Shown here: positions 1 to 10,413 of the stretch, one piece after another | How positions within the stretch are numbered: the stretch's first letter is position 1 | Layout of the letters: every line of letters starts with the position of its first letter | Source: Steinernema hermaphroditum | Lineage: Eukaryota > Nematoda > Chromadorea > Rhabditida > Steinernematidae | Direction of reading: 5' to 3' | NCBI GenBank assembly: GCA_030435675.1 | Contig: CM059622.1 | Location: forward strand, 3,472,001 to 3,536,000 | Length of the DNA: 64,000 bases | Made by a program: the position numbers and the translations under genes | The notes under the pieces: generated by a model | Told to the model about the DNA's origin: nothing | The model's database searches: none | The model's input: only the letters and a program-made list of their open reading frames with translations

Positions 1-591
1 TGAATTCGCACTTTCCGTCGATCATTTTGCTAACTAGATAATTAAGTTACGACCAGCGATGGGTGCCAACCATCAACTGTACCCCTCCGGCTGAGATTGG
101 ACAGTAGAGCCGATTTCAAACGGTCGCCTAGTCGACCCTATCCTTCAGCCGAAGAGGTCCATTGGCACCAGTTAGCGTCCATCTCTGGATACAACCCGAA
201 ATCGCTTAAACTTACTGTTTGTCTTTGATGGATCGTCACATTGGCCAGTCGTTTGGCCAGTAGCGGTTAGAAGATAAACCTCTTCAGGATCCGTCTGCAT
301 TCCGTAGAATTGTTTAATGTTATGAATTTTGCACATAAGAGAGTTTCCTTCCCTCCGCAAAGTAAAAGCGATCATGTTCGCTTTGTAGGCGCGGACTGCG
401 CACTCGGTCTTCGTGCGTATTTCGCCCAACTCTTCGGGGTCCTCGACGGTCGCTTTGAATGGCACCTTCGAATATCGAATCCGAAGTGTCTCTGCCCAGT
501 GAATGATTGGCAGAACCTTTTCAAAAATATCGGTTAGAGAAAGAATGAATTTCTGTCGTTTTACGTCAATTGTAGAGGGACCCAGGAGCAT
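1..591 (-). CDS. PAN-domain secreted-type protein, 3' end beyond window (paralogue C)
   Basis: This is the first of a local family on the minus strand and it runs off the left edge. The main exon (about 516 to 216) encodes a PAN/apple-like module with the family signature: a start like AETLRIRYSKVPF, then TECAVRAYKANMIAFTL, CKIHNI and a closing CDDPSKTN. It ends in phase 1 at a consensus donor (GTAAGT at 215). The next exon begins at 33 after TATCTAG and reads ISKMIDGKCEF, matching the second exon of the complete copies at 15-16 kb and 20-22 kb (MxxxxGxCE). The 5' end is uncertain: an in-frame ATG lies at 591 and the frame stays open to 516, but AAAAG at 517 could be an acceptor in phase 0 as in the paralogues. 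No convincing signal peptide is visible. By comparison with its paralogues it probably continues into CCP-rich and C-type lectin modules. Function is unknown; PAN modules bind protein or carbohydrate. Confidence 0.62.
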
Positions 592-1480
592 GATCAGGGT
601 TTGAAATCAAGGAAAGATTTTAAAGGAATTTGGTGAACCTTAAAGCGAACTTTATCAGCTTGTCATGCGCTGAATTCAACAGCTAAGAGCGAGGAGCAGG
701 GGGGAGGAGAGTGGACAGCGATTATTATGGTGGATGATCCACCCTCAAGAGAGAAGGTCAATGTCTCCGTAGGGGCAGTGAAACAACATGATTAAGACCG
801 AGGATTTTCACCAGGATCAGAACCAGGAACGATTGATAAGAACCAAAAAAGACTGTGAATTCTGATCGGTGTCCTAGAAACCAGCCGAACCAGTTGCAAT
901 TAGGATATCAATACAGTTTCAGCTGGTAAAACTACTTAAGTGTTGAATAAATCTTACAATGATAGGAGCAGTGAAATAGAGAAGCGGACGCATCGGGCAA
1001 AACGATAGAAAATACGGCGATAGGAAATATTTTATGGATTTTGGGCTAATGGAAGGTTTCTATGGGGGTGGCGCCAATCACGGTGGCACTGCCACCGTGG
1101 CAGCTAATGGTTACAGCGCCAGACAAAAGCCATCTAGGAAGTGCGATGCGATTAGGCTTCAAATTGTGGCGCTTGACACATTCTGTTTCCAAGAGTTGCC
1201 GACGACGGGCACAGAATCTTCCAAAAGCTGTTGTAGAAGAAGAAAATCTGATTTGATTTTTTGAGTCCATTGGTGAATTCGAAGCTGTCCACTCTTATCA
1301 CCGTGTCAATTTATATGGGCGTTTTATTTACGAAGCTGGAATCTTGTCGTTCAGAGATACACACATTTAAAAAAGATATTTTACTGTATTCCCGTAGAAG
1401 GTGTAGAGATAAGAAGAAAATCTGTCTTAAAGTGAAAAACGAAAATGAAGGCATTTTTCATATACAGCACACACCAGCAG
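592..1480. other. Intergenic, upstream of PAN paralogue C
   Basis: No gene is recognised. Around 692-716 there is a purine-rich stretch ending GAGAGTGGACAGCG. It loosely resembles the GAGTGGACGAC motif found upstream of the two complete PAN/CTLD paralogues, so it may be a promoter remnant of the same kind. Short open frames near 1034-1270 occur on both strands and look fortuitous. Confidence 0.4.
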
Positions 1481-1599
1481 GTAGACATCAGGGGTGGGCA
1501 AACCTCGCTCTCAAAACGACGTCATGATCAGTCAGGGATATCGTTGCGGGAGCACTTAGAGGCAATTGGTCGTGGTTTTGACCACTTTTACACCTGATA

Positions 1600-2300
1600 G
1601 GCTCGAGAAACTGCCGAATGTTATACACCATTTTGTAGAGGAGACAATTCTGAACAGTGTAAGTGGGGTCACGAGGGATCTACGCAGAGTCACTACCCTC
1701 GGAACAGGTCGAAATTGTAAAATCGACTTTTTTAACACTTTTCGACTTTTACTCAATTTCGGGCCAAGGGGCACACCAAACGGTGCATACAGTCTTGTAG
1801 AGGACTCGATGGCGAACAGGACTGGGTAGGGTCATCCCCCCCCCCCGGTCACCGAAAAAGGACCTAAAACTAAGTCAAACGATTACGGTACTTTTGACGG
1901 AAATTTATGATCCTGTTATAAGAGTACTTTTACACCCCGACGACAAGTGTGACTTCAGAGCCTTATACATATTGTTGTAGATGAGTGTATGCTGAATACG
2001 ACTGGCTAGATCGCAGGACATCGGTAAAAACAATTCCCCCCTAACAGCAAGGTCGATGTTTTAAGACCCCTTACGTTGTTTTATAGTGTTCCAGACTAAA
2101 TAATTCCATAAAAATGATCCAAAGAACAAAACAAACGGTGAATGTATTCTTGTAGAGCACACCATGGAGTAGAAGAATATATGGGGTTATATACCCCCCC
2201 GTGAATGGGAAGTGCCCTAAAACGAGGTCCAAACATTTGACATTTGAATCTCGAAATCAGCTTTTTCAAGTCAGCTTCGTATTTAAGACACATAGTCAGC
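1600..2300. repeat. Degenerate ~160-180-bp tandem repeat inside the hAT element
   Basis: The phrase TTGTAGAGga (or TTGTAGATga) recurs near 1631, 1793, 1970 and 2150, spaced 162-180 bp. Each is preceded by a TATAC or GTATTC-like phrase and followed by a C-run (near 1837, 2036, 2197) and then an AGGTC/AAGTC phrase. The units are strongly diverged. This looks like an old internal tandem array carried by the transposon. Confidence 0.5.
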
Positions 2301-2389
2301 TCAAAGTGAATTTTTCTCCTCTACAAGATGCTGAAGAAAAAAAACCCGATCGTCATTATAAAAATTTAACAAACGCGGCTGAGATGGGA

Positions 2390-2429
2390 CTACAAGTAAG
2401 TGGTCCCACCTACAAGTAAGTGGTCCCAC
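2390..2429. repeat. Exact 20-bp tandem duplication
   Basis: The 20-mer CTACAAGTAAGTGGTCCCAC occurs twice head to tail, at 2390-2409 and 2410-2429, with no mismatch. It lies inside the hAT element. Confidence 0.9.
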
Positions 2430-2698
2430 CACGATTTCCCTGCGGCGCAAGTGCCCTGAACCTGTACTCCGTCATCGGATACGTTGATAAACGAAGCCAT
2501 TTCTCTTGTCGTCTGCGCTTATATCGCACCGCTCCGCGCAGACGGTCGGCTCCGAATGGTAACCGACCCTCCCCCCCAAATCGGAGCGACCTATTGCCCA
2601 CCCCTGGTAGACATATAAAAATAAGCATGTATATAAACTTAAACTCAATGACTCAGTTGTAACGACCACAATACACTTATTTACCAGCGAGATTTTCA

Positions 2699-2962
2699 TC
2701 ACACGAGAAGGCATCCTTGCCTACGCTCAGCAATCGGCTTTCGGTCGTCGGCTTTCGTTTGCTCGAAACGGTTGATGTTGTGAATGATGCAAGACGGTGG
2801 CTCCAACATCAAGGTAAATCCCATTCTACTCCTTCTGTAGGCGTGTAGTGCACAATCGAACGCAGAAGTTACATTCGGAAGCGTTTGCATCTCCGTTTGC
2901 AACCGTGCCCAACGGCACTTTCCAATACCGTACCCTGAGGGCGTCCATTTGGCGAAATGCAA
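2699..2962 (-). pseudogene. Diverged PAN-domain fragment (paralogue D)
   Basis: An 87-codon frame carries the core of the local PAN module: FDCALHAYRRSRMGFTLML followed by SCIIHNINRF. It aligns with TECAVRAYKANMIAFTL and CKIHNIKQF of the gene at the left edge. The end of the module (CDDPS...N plus phase-1 donor) is missing, and no second exon is found to its left before the hAT element. It is most simply a decayed or truncated duplicate. A short functional exon of a gene not otherwise recognised cannot be excluded. Confidence 0.45.
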
Positions 2963-3205
2963 TCAAAACCTATGCAGAAAATGTTTATCGAAAATCAAGA
3001 ATCTTACTAGAATGATGAAAACTACGGGAGACGCAGTTGGACGCATTCAGCAAAGTGAAGCAGAAGGGCGTTTAATCCAAGTCACACGGCACTTTCCTGC
3101 AGTGCGTTTAGTGAATTAGCGTGCGACAACCATAGAGACAGTGTGCAGGAAGTGAGGTGACGAGATATTTGCAGGATCAGATGCAAACTAGGTTCTTGCA
3201 GTGGT

Positions 3206-3409
3206 CTAGAAAGCCCCAGATGATTTAAGAGGTCGCGTAGGCACTTTAACATTTGCAACCGGTCTCTGAGGAGTCTTGCTTGTGCGTTGGTGTAGAGCAG
3301 TCGGTGATCCACCTCTCCTCTGGGTACGAGGAGTTGTCGGTTCTGGATTTCTGTATCGATTTGTAGCTGCCGCGGCCGTATCATTCCTGCTTATATAACG
3401 GCTCACCAT
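3206..3409 (-). CDS. Small basic low-complexity open frame, hypothetical
   Basis: A 67-codon ATG-initiated frame rich in Thr, Pro and Arg (for example PTTPRTQRRGGSP). No domain is recognised and a second overlapping minus-strand frame (3082-3384) is also open, so coding status is doubtful. It lies between the PAN fragment and the thiolase gene, on the same strand as both. It could be an upstream exon of the PAN fragment or chance. Confidence 0.2.
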   Translation of the reverse strand: MVSRYISRNDTAAAATNRYRNPEPTTPRTQRRGGSPTALHQRTSKTPQRPVANVKVPTRPLKSSGAF

Positions 3410-3536
3410 ATTTCACTCATATGCGATCCTAAATAAGTTCAAATTGATCACATCTCAGCAATTAAAATTTATGAAACCATACACCTAATAAATGGACAAA
3501 TGTACACGAGCATTAACATAACAAAAACTGTCGATC

Positions 3537-4960
3537 TTAATTCACATTCTCGAACAGAATAGCGATTCCCTGGCCTCCTCCGATGCAGGCGGATCCGATA
3601 CCGTACTTGACGCCACGTCGCCTGAAAAAGTCAGCACTTAATATTCACACGAGAACGAAATTGCTTACTTCATTTCGTGGGCGAGATGTCCGGAAATACG
3701 GGCTCCGGAGGCGCCAAGAGGGTGGCCAAGGGCGATAGCGCCACCGTTGACGTTAAACTTCTCTTCAGCGATTCCGAGCTCGCGCTGAACGGCGAGAGCC
3801 TGAGGGGCGAAGGCCTCGTTCACCTCGACCAGGTCGATGTCTTCCAGCTTGAGGTTTGCCTTCTTGAGGACGGAACGAATGGCCGGGGCCGGTCCAATGC
3901 CCATGATGGAGGGATCGACACCAACAGCGTCCCAAGCGACGATGCGCACCAGCGGCTTGAGTCCTTCGGCCTTCACCGCCTCATCGCCGGCGAGGATAAG
4001 CGAGGCCGATCCGTCGCAAATTCCAGAGGCGTTGCCGGCATTCACGAGACCATTCTTCTGGAAAACTGGGGGAAGCTTGGCCATCTGCTCGACGGTAGTG
4101 CCAGGACGGGGATGCTCGTCGGTGTCGAAGACGACTTCTCCTTTTCGGCTTTTCAGCTTCATAGCCACGATCTCAGCGTCGAAAACGTTGGCGTCCTTTG
4201 CTAAACATGCAAAGTCACTCCTTGTTGTGTTTGGGGTGCTCGCATACCTTTCTTCCACAACGTCTGCGATCGCACAGCAAACGCATCAGCCTCTTCCCGG
4301 GTGACCTTATACTGGGCACCGAGCTTCTCTGCGGTCATACCCATGGGCAGCTGAATCAAGCATGAAATCAAGGAAACTCAAACACTTCTCTACCTTGACA
4401 TGGCTGTCCGTGAGGCCCTTCCACAGAGTGTCCTCGAATTCGTAGTTGGCTCCCAAAGTGGTTCCGAAGCGCACATTTCGGACGGTGTACGGGGTCTGGC
4501 TCATGTTCTCCACACCGCCGGCGACGACAATGCGCGACTCGCCGAGAAGAATCTGGTGCGACGCGTTCACGACCGCTTGGAACCCCGATCCACAAAGCCG
4601 GTTAACGGCCAGGGCGCCCACGTTTTGGGGAACTCCAACTCGGAGTCCAACATGGCGCGGGAGGTAAATCGCATCACTGGCCGTTTGAATGACGTTGCCT
4701 GAAAAGAGCTCTGTCAACAACCAGCAGGACTGCATGTGACTAACCGATGATGATGTGGTCAACCTTCTCGGGCTTCACTCCAGCCTCTTGCAAAGCGGCT
4801 TTCGTGGAGATCTCGGCCAAGTCAGTCGCAGAGTGGTTCTTCAGCTTTCCGCCAAAGGTTCCGAAAGGTGTGCGCTTAGCAGCGACGACGAACACTGCAG
4901 AAAGCACGAATAAACAACCGCACGCGCATTTATCAATCCCTCACCGTTCTTGGAGGCCAT
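3537..4960 (-). CDS. acaa-2: Mitochondrial 3-ketoacyl-CoA thiolase (ACAA2 type)
   Basis: A complete thiolase-I catalysing the last step of mitochondrial fatty-acid beta-oxidation, cleaving 3-ketoacyl-CoA to acetyl-CoA plus a shortened acyl-CoA. Six exons read 4960-4945, 4894-4745, 4698-4394, 4350-4248, 4200-3669 and 3621-3537. The introns are 43-50 bp, all GT-AG, and every junction keeps frame. The 396-aa product matches the ~397-aa family length. Catalytic residues are present: Cys91 in NRLCGSGFQ, Asn319 in VNEAFAPQ, His351 in GHPLGASG and Cys381 in [10 protein letters not shown]. Phrases such as [16 protein letters not shown] and [11 protein letters not shown] fit ACAA2 rather than cytosolic or ACAT1 thiolases. 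No cleavable presequence is seen, as is normal for ACAA2. GTTGCAG about 40 nt upstream of the ATG could be a splice or trans-splice acceptor. No disabling change is visible. Confidence 0.96.
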
Positions 4961-6277
4961 GTCGAACAAGTAGTCGCTGTGATACTGTGCGACCTGCAAC
5001 GAAGACTGTCAGCACATAAATCGAGGCGCGACGCGAAATAATCAGCAAATGACGGAGCACGAGAAGAAGGGACGTGACGACCCCACTCGGAAGGACAAAG
5101 TCCACGCGGCGGGGCGCAAAAACACCGCGAGTTCAAACTACAAGAAACGTAGTTTTGAGGAAACCACGTGGACTCGAGCGATCGCCGCCTCTCGCGCGCC
5201 TGCTTTGCCAACGTCCATCGCTCCAGGAGTCACACTGAATCGTGGATTTGTCATGTTTTTGGCTCTCCGAAGGGAAACAAGCCGAATAACTGCGAAAAAC
5301 GGCGTCCAGCGAGCTGTCCACGGTATCGGCCACGATGCAGAACCATCTGGGCACATAGTTTTGTGTGCATCTTTCTAGTCACACCCTCTAGAATGACCAC
5401 AAGCCTCGTGGTTCATGCGGGCTGGATGGAAACGTCTCAGTGACACGACCGCTCCGACACGCGGTGAAAGTCGAAAGTGCAGAGAGCGAGCAAAACTCAG
5501 ACAGCGGCGTGGATTTGGTGGTCGTCGGTCGCGATAGAGATAAGCCAGAGACGAGACAGACGCACATGGCCAGCTTTGTTATTCAAGGGGTCAGATGATA
5601 CAATGCAATCCAGAAAACTTCTACACTGCGAAGGGAAGCATCGTCAAATACAATGTGTCGGCTATTTTTGGGATGATGAGTGCCGTTCAAGACCAGAAAA
5701 CACCTTGCGAACTGCTCGAAGGAACCATTGTACCATCGTTTTTGGAATCAAACACAGTACAATACAGCAATTTCGAGAAAAATGATCTGATTGGGAAAAT
5801 CGTAGCCCAGCAGAGAGTAGCAGAGAGCGAAATTCTTTTTGTGGTGTGGGTTTGTGGCCGTCAAAGATAAGTAGACAAAACAGTCGAACATAGACAGCTT
5901 AGAAAAAAGCTTCATCGTACTCCAGAAAAGGTCTTGCGAACCGTCCACAAACGAAAACAGAAGAGAAATCCGCCAAAAGACGGCGTTGTTGAGCAGAAGA
6001 GAAGCGGTCCAATCGATTTGTTTTCGCCTGAAAGTGGTGGCAAGGAGGAGTGTTTAGCAATGCTGTTTTCATCCACATATCGGATGCGAATACAACGTGA
6101 TTATACTAAACGTGCATGTTTTTGACCATTTGAAAAGAAGACGGGCAGACTTATGGAAACAAGACCTTTAACGGTTAATGTGATGTATATGGAATGGGTA
6201 GATCCGAAAACGTGTCTCTTATCCGATCCGAATCCGAAAAAGATCCGAAAAATCTCTAGTTTAGATTTGATAATCAC
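4961..6277. other. Upstream region of acaa-2
   Basis: The first ~500 bp is GC-rich with CpG-rich patches, as expected for the promoter and 5' UTR of a housekeeping gene. A plus-strand frame from 5049 to 5378 (109 codons, Lys/Arg-rich start MTEHEKKGRDD) is open, but overlapping frames on both strands are open too, so it is not called as a gene. Nothing is recognised from 5480 to 6277. Confidence 0.35.
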
Positions 6278-6616
6278 CTATGCATTGTATGACGACGTAT
6301 GCATTATATGACGACAGTTATCAGGGGCTCGTGCTAATAGTGCTATTGGGTCGTAAATACTCATAGACAACCGTCTCAGCGATCTACCACATTTACCACA
6401 CCATATTGTAAAGTCGTATGCGATGCTGTTGTCCTCTGAATCAAACATCCAACCGTCGCATGAATAGGTTCCCGGACATGTGCGCCCAAGATATTGTGTA
6501 TACTGTGCACGGCGTAACGTCTTTGATTCGATATCACAAACCGTGTAAAAATGGCGATATTCGTTTTCATCTCGAATGCTATTCCATTTCAATGGGAGGT
6601 TGTTAGATTTCCACAA
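6278..6616 (-). CDS. Hypothetical Cys-containing open frame
   Basis: A 112-codon minus-strand frame with several cysteines spaced like an extracellular module (TCPGTYSCDGWMF, then IWCGKCGRSL). No known domain is recognised. It lies downstream of, and on the same strand as, the paralogue at 6.9-7.7 kb. It may be a single exon of a larger gene or chance; there is no strong splice-site evidence either way. Confidence 0.25.
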   Translation of the reverse strand: MWKSNNLPLKWNSIRDENEYRHFYTVCDIESKTLRRAQYTQYLGRTCPGTYSCDGWMFDSEDNSIAYDFTIWCGKCGRSLRRLSMSIYDPIALLARAPDNCRHIMHTSSYNA

Positions 6617-6921
6617 GATGTTTAGAAATTCGATGTTTTCAGGACTTCGGTTTTATTGAAGCACGACCTATGCTACAGTATATATGCTACAGTAATACCA
6701 CACTCGATCGTGTAAATGTGTGAAAACGGACAAGTTCTGGAATCCTGGGGAACATATTAGTTCAATGGCGAACGTATTGAGGTGGCGATTCGTCGGATCA
6801 TGCGTAGATGGGACCTGCTCGATGCTGCATGGTCTGCGGAAAACATTTGAGTCAACCCTTCTTAACATTGGATAAATTACATTTCTTTTAGCAGTATACA
6901 AAAAATACATAAACCCTCTCA

Positions 6922-7737
6922 TTATTGCAACGTTTCCAAAGTGAAGAGAGCTGCGGAAGTTGGATGTTTGAGCACCACAGAATCCTGTCCTTTCTGATTC
7001 GTACAAATAGGCCATTTTTGGCCGATTTGCTTTACGAAATTAGTCATGCGCACAATTACAAGTAGGTCTTGAGGTTGTGGATTTCGACTCCATTCAGAAG
7101 AAAACGTTTCGATGTCGGTGATGGAGGAAACCAAAGGTTTCACCACAAGTGGACGCTTGGTAGTAGTCAATAAGGGAAGCAGCTTCCCGGTCGTTTCTTT
7201 AAGCTTAAGGTTTTTCCTCAAATGCCATTGGAGCACGTCGCTGGGACACAAAAAGTAGGTTAGACGCGGGACCTGTAGTTTCCACAGGAAATCCAACTTC
7301 CTGAGATGTTTCCTCTGTTCTCGGCCATCATAGTCTCCATTTGGTTGACCGATCACGAAGTGCAGCTCTCTCACAGCGGGAAGTAAAGGTTTCAAAGGAA
7401 TGACGATATCGAGAACCTCGTTAAACGACATTTCGTCGTTTTTTCTCTGCAGTGGGCCATCCATCGAAAATGCTACCGTATCGATGCGGATATAGGAAAG
7501 ATATGGCTCATTAGACAGGGTTTGAATGTGATCATTGGATCGTTCCCGTTGAAGATAGCACAGAAACGTGCCGTTATCCCTGAAGAAGATATCCAATTCG
7601 AAGTTAACTCGCCTCGTTTGATGGGTGCTACAGGCAGCAGTCCAGACACGGTCGTGCAGACTGCCTGTGAGCGAGTAGGACTCATTGTTCAAGCAGTGCA
7701 GGACGGAGTCGGCGAAAGCGAAAGGGATGTCGTCCAT
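6922..7737 (-). CDS. Unrecognised nematode family protein, copy 1 (271 aa, intronless)
   Basis: A single-exon gene whose product starts MDDIPFAFADSVLHCL. It is clearly paralogous to the plus-strand gene at 8539: both share MDxxPFAFxDxVxH, a W then RRxxFxL, GxFLCxLQ, YxRIxT, LKPLLxxV and FLWKxxxxxL. The ATG at 7737 was chosen because it aligns with the start of that paralogue; an in-frame ATG at 7788 would add 17 Ser-rich residues. Compared with copy 2 it lacks about 24 residues near the C terminus. No catalytic motif, signal peptide or membrane span is seen. The short N-terminal block resembles the F-box-like starts of large nematode-specific families, but that is only an impression. Function unknown. 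Confidence 0.72.
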   Translation of the reverse strand: MDDIPFAFADSVLHCLNNESYSLTGSLHDRVWTAACSTHQTRRVNFELDIFFRDNGTFLCYLQRERSNDHIQTLSNEPYLSYIRIDTVAFSMDGPLQRKNDEMSFNEVLDIVIPLKPLLPAVRELHFVIGQPNGDYDGREQRKHLRKLDFLWKLQVPRLTYFLCPSDVLQWHLRKNLKLKETTGKLLPLLTTTKRPLVVKPLVSSITDIETFSSEWSRNPQPQDLLVIVRMTNFVKQIGQKWPICTNQKGQDSVVLKHPTSAALFTLETLQ

Positions 7738-8538
7738 GGCGTTTGAGGATGAGGTCGATTTTGGTAGTGTTCGCGAAATGGAAGGCATGACGCAACAAAT
7801 GTGTGAACCTCACACAAGCGATTTCGATCGAAAGGAATACTGTCGGAATTGACAGAATTTTGGCTGCCAGATTCCTGGTGTCCGACCCGAAACCGACACT
7901 GGTTCTTACCGCATTAGCTGACTCGTCTCTATAGTGCCTATGAAGGCCACAGGAACTGATTATTGTCAGACCAGGTTCACACCAAGGGGGAGAGACAGTT
8001 ATAGACATGCAGACAGTCTAGATTGCCCTCACATAATGTGTAGCGTGTATCACTCGTGTGTCCAGTGTTTCAACCAACTTTTGGTGTTATTAGCAAAGAC
8101 GAGTCTTATAGTGAAACAAAAAATTGAAACAAAGGCCCCTGAAACGGAAAACTGCTGTTTTTAGCTAAATGTGTCCGGCATGTCTAATGCCACAGCAGAT
8201 ATTAGCGGCGTGACTTGAAGTCTCAGGTAACGAAAAATGTCGATATTGACACGACACCACCTTCGGTTTTGTTCGTCGTCCAGCCGCTGGAAGCCATCAG
8301 AACATCAGATTTATTGGTGTCCCAAATGCGTAGTCAAAAGTTTGTGACCAAACCCAACTGAGTGGTCGCGTGTGTCCTCAGCTGTTAGTAAGTAAGCAAA
8401 AGAAGCGACCTGACTCCTTTCTTTGAACACTACCAAACGCTATGCACATGTAGGTGTGAATATGGATTTTAACACATATCCCAGATAGCAATTCAACCTC
8501 TAACTGCACAGCCACAGATCGCGAAACATCTCAACGGC
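7738..8538. promoter_or_regulatory. Shared head-to-head intergenic region of the paralogue pair
   Basis: The two intronless paralogues are transcribed away from each other from this 800-bp interval, so it must hold both promoters. No TATA box or trans-splice acceptor consensus stands out next to either ATG. No gene is recognised inside. Confidence 0.4.
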
Positions 8539-9426
8539 ATGGACTGTCTTCCCTTTGCTTTCGTCGATGATGTCATCCACCACGTTAGCCGCAAATCGGT
8601 TTCATCACTTCAAAATCTGAACTCCGGCCTGTGGTCAACTCTGGCGCGCGACCACGCCAAGAAACGACGCGACTTTACGCTGGAAGTTCTGCTTTTCTAC
8701 GGTGGCGAATTTCTCTGCACTCTACAGCCTGTGGATGGCGGACGTCGCTACGTGCAGCTTCCCCCGAATGTGGAACTCGCCTACGTCAGAATACAGACGA
8801 TCATCCTGGAGAACAACGCGTCACCCGTATTCCAGCACACCAAGATCACTTTCGAAGCCCTGATCAAGTCGCTTGCGCCTTTGAAGCCGCTGCTCAACAC
8901 GGTCACATCCATCGATATTCGCATGGCCAAGTACAAGGATAAGTCCTTGAATGAGGAACACATGAAGCATTTCAAAAATCTCCAATTTCTGTGGAAGATA
9001 CCTATTCGGCAGTTGGTTAGGCGATGTGGTCCCGAGGAGGTTTTATCTTGGCACGCGGAGAGCAACCCCAATCTGGAGGAAGTCCACGGGACGCTGAACC
9101 CGGTCTTTGCAGAAAAGAGTATCAAAGGAGGTCTAATGATAACATCCTACTACATCTACATTGATCCTGATCTCATCGAGTTTGTAGGGGCGTGGAGACA
9201 AAATCGAAAAGCAGCAAGTATCGTGTTGATCGGAATAATTAAGCGTTTCCGTGGTGACTGCGCCCTTTTAGAATTCTTCCGTGACCAGAAGCATGATTTC
9301 GGCTCGGAATGGACTGAGACCAAGGAAGTGGGTGACGTATTCGCTGTCGGTAATGTGCATCGATCCTTCGAAATGAAACATCCATGCGCTGACGCCAGTT
9401 TGCGACTGTATGCGCTACACCTATAA
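8539..9426 (+). CDS. Unrecognised nematode family protein, copy 2 (295 aa, intronless)
   Basis: A single uninterrupted frame beginning MDCLPFAFVDDVIHHV. It is homologous over its whole length to the divergent minus-strand neighbour, with conserved blocks RRDFTLEVLLF, GGEFLCTLQ, LAPLKPLLNTV and FKNLQFLWKIPI, and ending MKHPCADASLRLYALHL. The C-terminal third contains a ~24-residue segment absent from copy 1. Conservation of the frame and of hydrophobic/charged pattern between two diverged copies shows that it is a real coding family. It has no recognisable enzyme motif, signal peptide or TM helix, suggesting an intracellular protein. The lack of introns may mean an origin by retrocopying followed by inverted duplication. 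The function is not known. Confidence 0.8.
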   Translation: MDCLPFAFVDDVIHHVSRKSVSSLQNLNSGLWSTLARDHAKKRRDFTLEVLLFYGGEFLCTLQPVDGGRRYVQLPPNVELAYVRIQTIILENNASPVFQHTKITFEALIKSLAPLKPLLNTVTSIDIRMAKYKDKSLNEEHMKHFKNLQFLWKIPIRQLVRRCGPEEVLSWHAESNPNLEEVHGTLNPVFAEKSIKGGLMITSYYIYIDPDLIEFVGAWRQNRKAASIVLIGIIKRFRGDCALLEFFRDQKHDFGSEWTETKEVGDVFAVGNVHRSFEMKHPCADASLRLYALHL

Positions 9427-9494
9427 TCCGCATTGTCTCACTACGTTATTTTTCGATAAGCATTGTATTGTTAATGGAAATTAAAACATGTTTG

Positions 9495-9580
9495 GTGAAT
9501 GGCAGAGCTCTCGGGTTTCGAGTGGGATTTTTTGGATTTTTGGTTCCCGGTTCGGGTAGCCGGAGAACTCTGGTGAATGG
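9495..9580. mobile_element. 70-bp hAT-type MITE with 8-bp target duplication
   Basis: The element spans 9503-9572. It starts CAGAGCTCTCGGG and ends CCGGAGAACTCTG, so imperfect terminal inverted repeats begin CAGAG(C/T)TCTC. The flanks are the exact 8-bp repeat GTGAATGG (9495-9502 and 9573-9580). CAGAG termini with an 8-bp duplication fit hAT. It is too short to code for anything. Confidence 0.75.
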
Positions 9581-10350
9581 CGAAGGCCGTTTCAAAAGTA
9601 TAAGAAAAATGCGCCTCGTCACAGCAAGATTGATTTCTTTTTTTTTCCTCACAACGGATAAGCGGATTACATGACAACACATAAAAAGACCTCCATTTTT
9701 GAAGTCCGTATGAGCTTCAGTAGATCGGGATCATTGATTCGGTGGTCTGATGACCTGAATCATCTTTATGTGATTTATCCCCAGAAACTTCGGAAGAACC
9801 AACGCGAACATGTTACAGAAGTTAAGTTCTCCCCATAAACGTGGTTGATGTTAGCCGCCGCCTAACGGGCACAAGTACCCCTGTTGACGTAGAAGGTCGT
9901 TGGCGGTCAACACAAAATAATTCACATGTCGCTTCGCGACCTTTAAAACCAGGCATTTCTTCAAGACTAGAAACCAGAAATCAGTAACCCGATGATTGTT
10001 GCCATAACCAGGATTTCGAAATAAAGAATAACTGTCGCGACAAACGTGTCTGCGACCTTCTTTGAGCCTCATTTCTGTTGATTGTTATGTTAATTGCAAA
10101 GCATTACAGTGCTAACTGTCTCTGATCCAGCAGCAAGTAACCGGAAGACGCATCCACCACGGCTGCAAGAAGATCGCGCCGAAACGTCTCGTTGCAGTTT
10201 TTACATGATCTTCAACATCAAGCAAAAAGTGCAAGGAGACAAAATCCGAAGTTTACCAGTCTACGCCTTGGTCCCGACACGAAGAGTCTTTCAAGCGCAG
10301 AACATTCGAAAACATCCATCGTAGCTGTGCGGACGGGCTGCAAAGGTTTT
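9581..10350. other. Intergenic
   Basis: No gene recognised. It contains the 3' flank of the plus-strand paralogue and short, unsupported open frames on both strands. Confidence 0.4.
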
Positions 10351-10413
10351 GAACGCGAAGCCGTGAAGTGAGAACCGGAAGCCGTTGAGTTCGAACCGTA
10401 AGCCGCTGTGCAG
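10351..10413. repeat. Three-copy 21-bp tandem repeat
   Basis: Three adjacent 21-bp units begin at 10351, 10372 and 10393. Each starts GAACcG-AAGCCG and diverges at its end. It lies in a GC-rich stretch about 450 bp upstream of the TATA box at 10823. Confidence 0.75.

Larger units (their letters stand above)
1481..2614. mobile_element. Non-autonomous hAT transposon with 8-bp target duplication
   Basis: The element runs from 1489 to 2606 (1118 bp). It begins CAGGGGTGGGCAA and ends with the exact reverse complement TTGCCCACCCCTG. A weaker match continues inward (cTCGCTC on both sides). It is flanked by the perfect 8-bp direct repeat GTAGACAT (1481-1488 and 2607-2614). Terminal CAG...CTG with an 8-bp duplication is the hallmark of the hAT superfamily. 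No transposase frame is present, so it must have moved in trans. Inside are degenerate tandem repeats, poly-C runs and a 20-bp tandem duplication. The perfect target duplication suggests a fairly recent insertion. Confidence 0.88.

Noticed and set aside
5049..5378. 109-codon plus-strand gene divergent from acaa-2
   Set aside because: It overlaps the probable promoter/5' UTR of acaa-2, and several other frames are open over the same GC-rich sequence.
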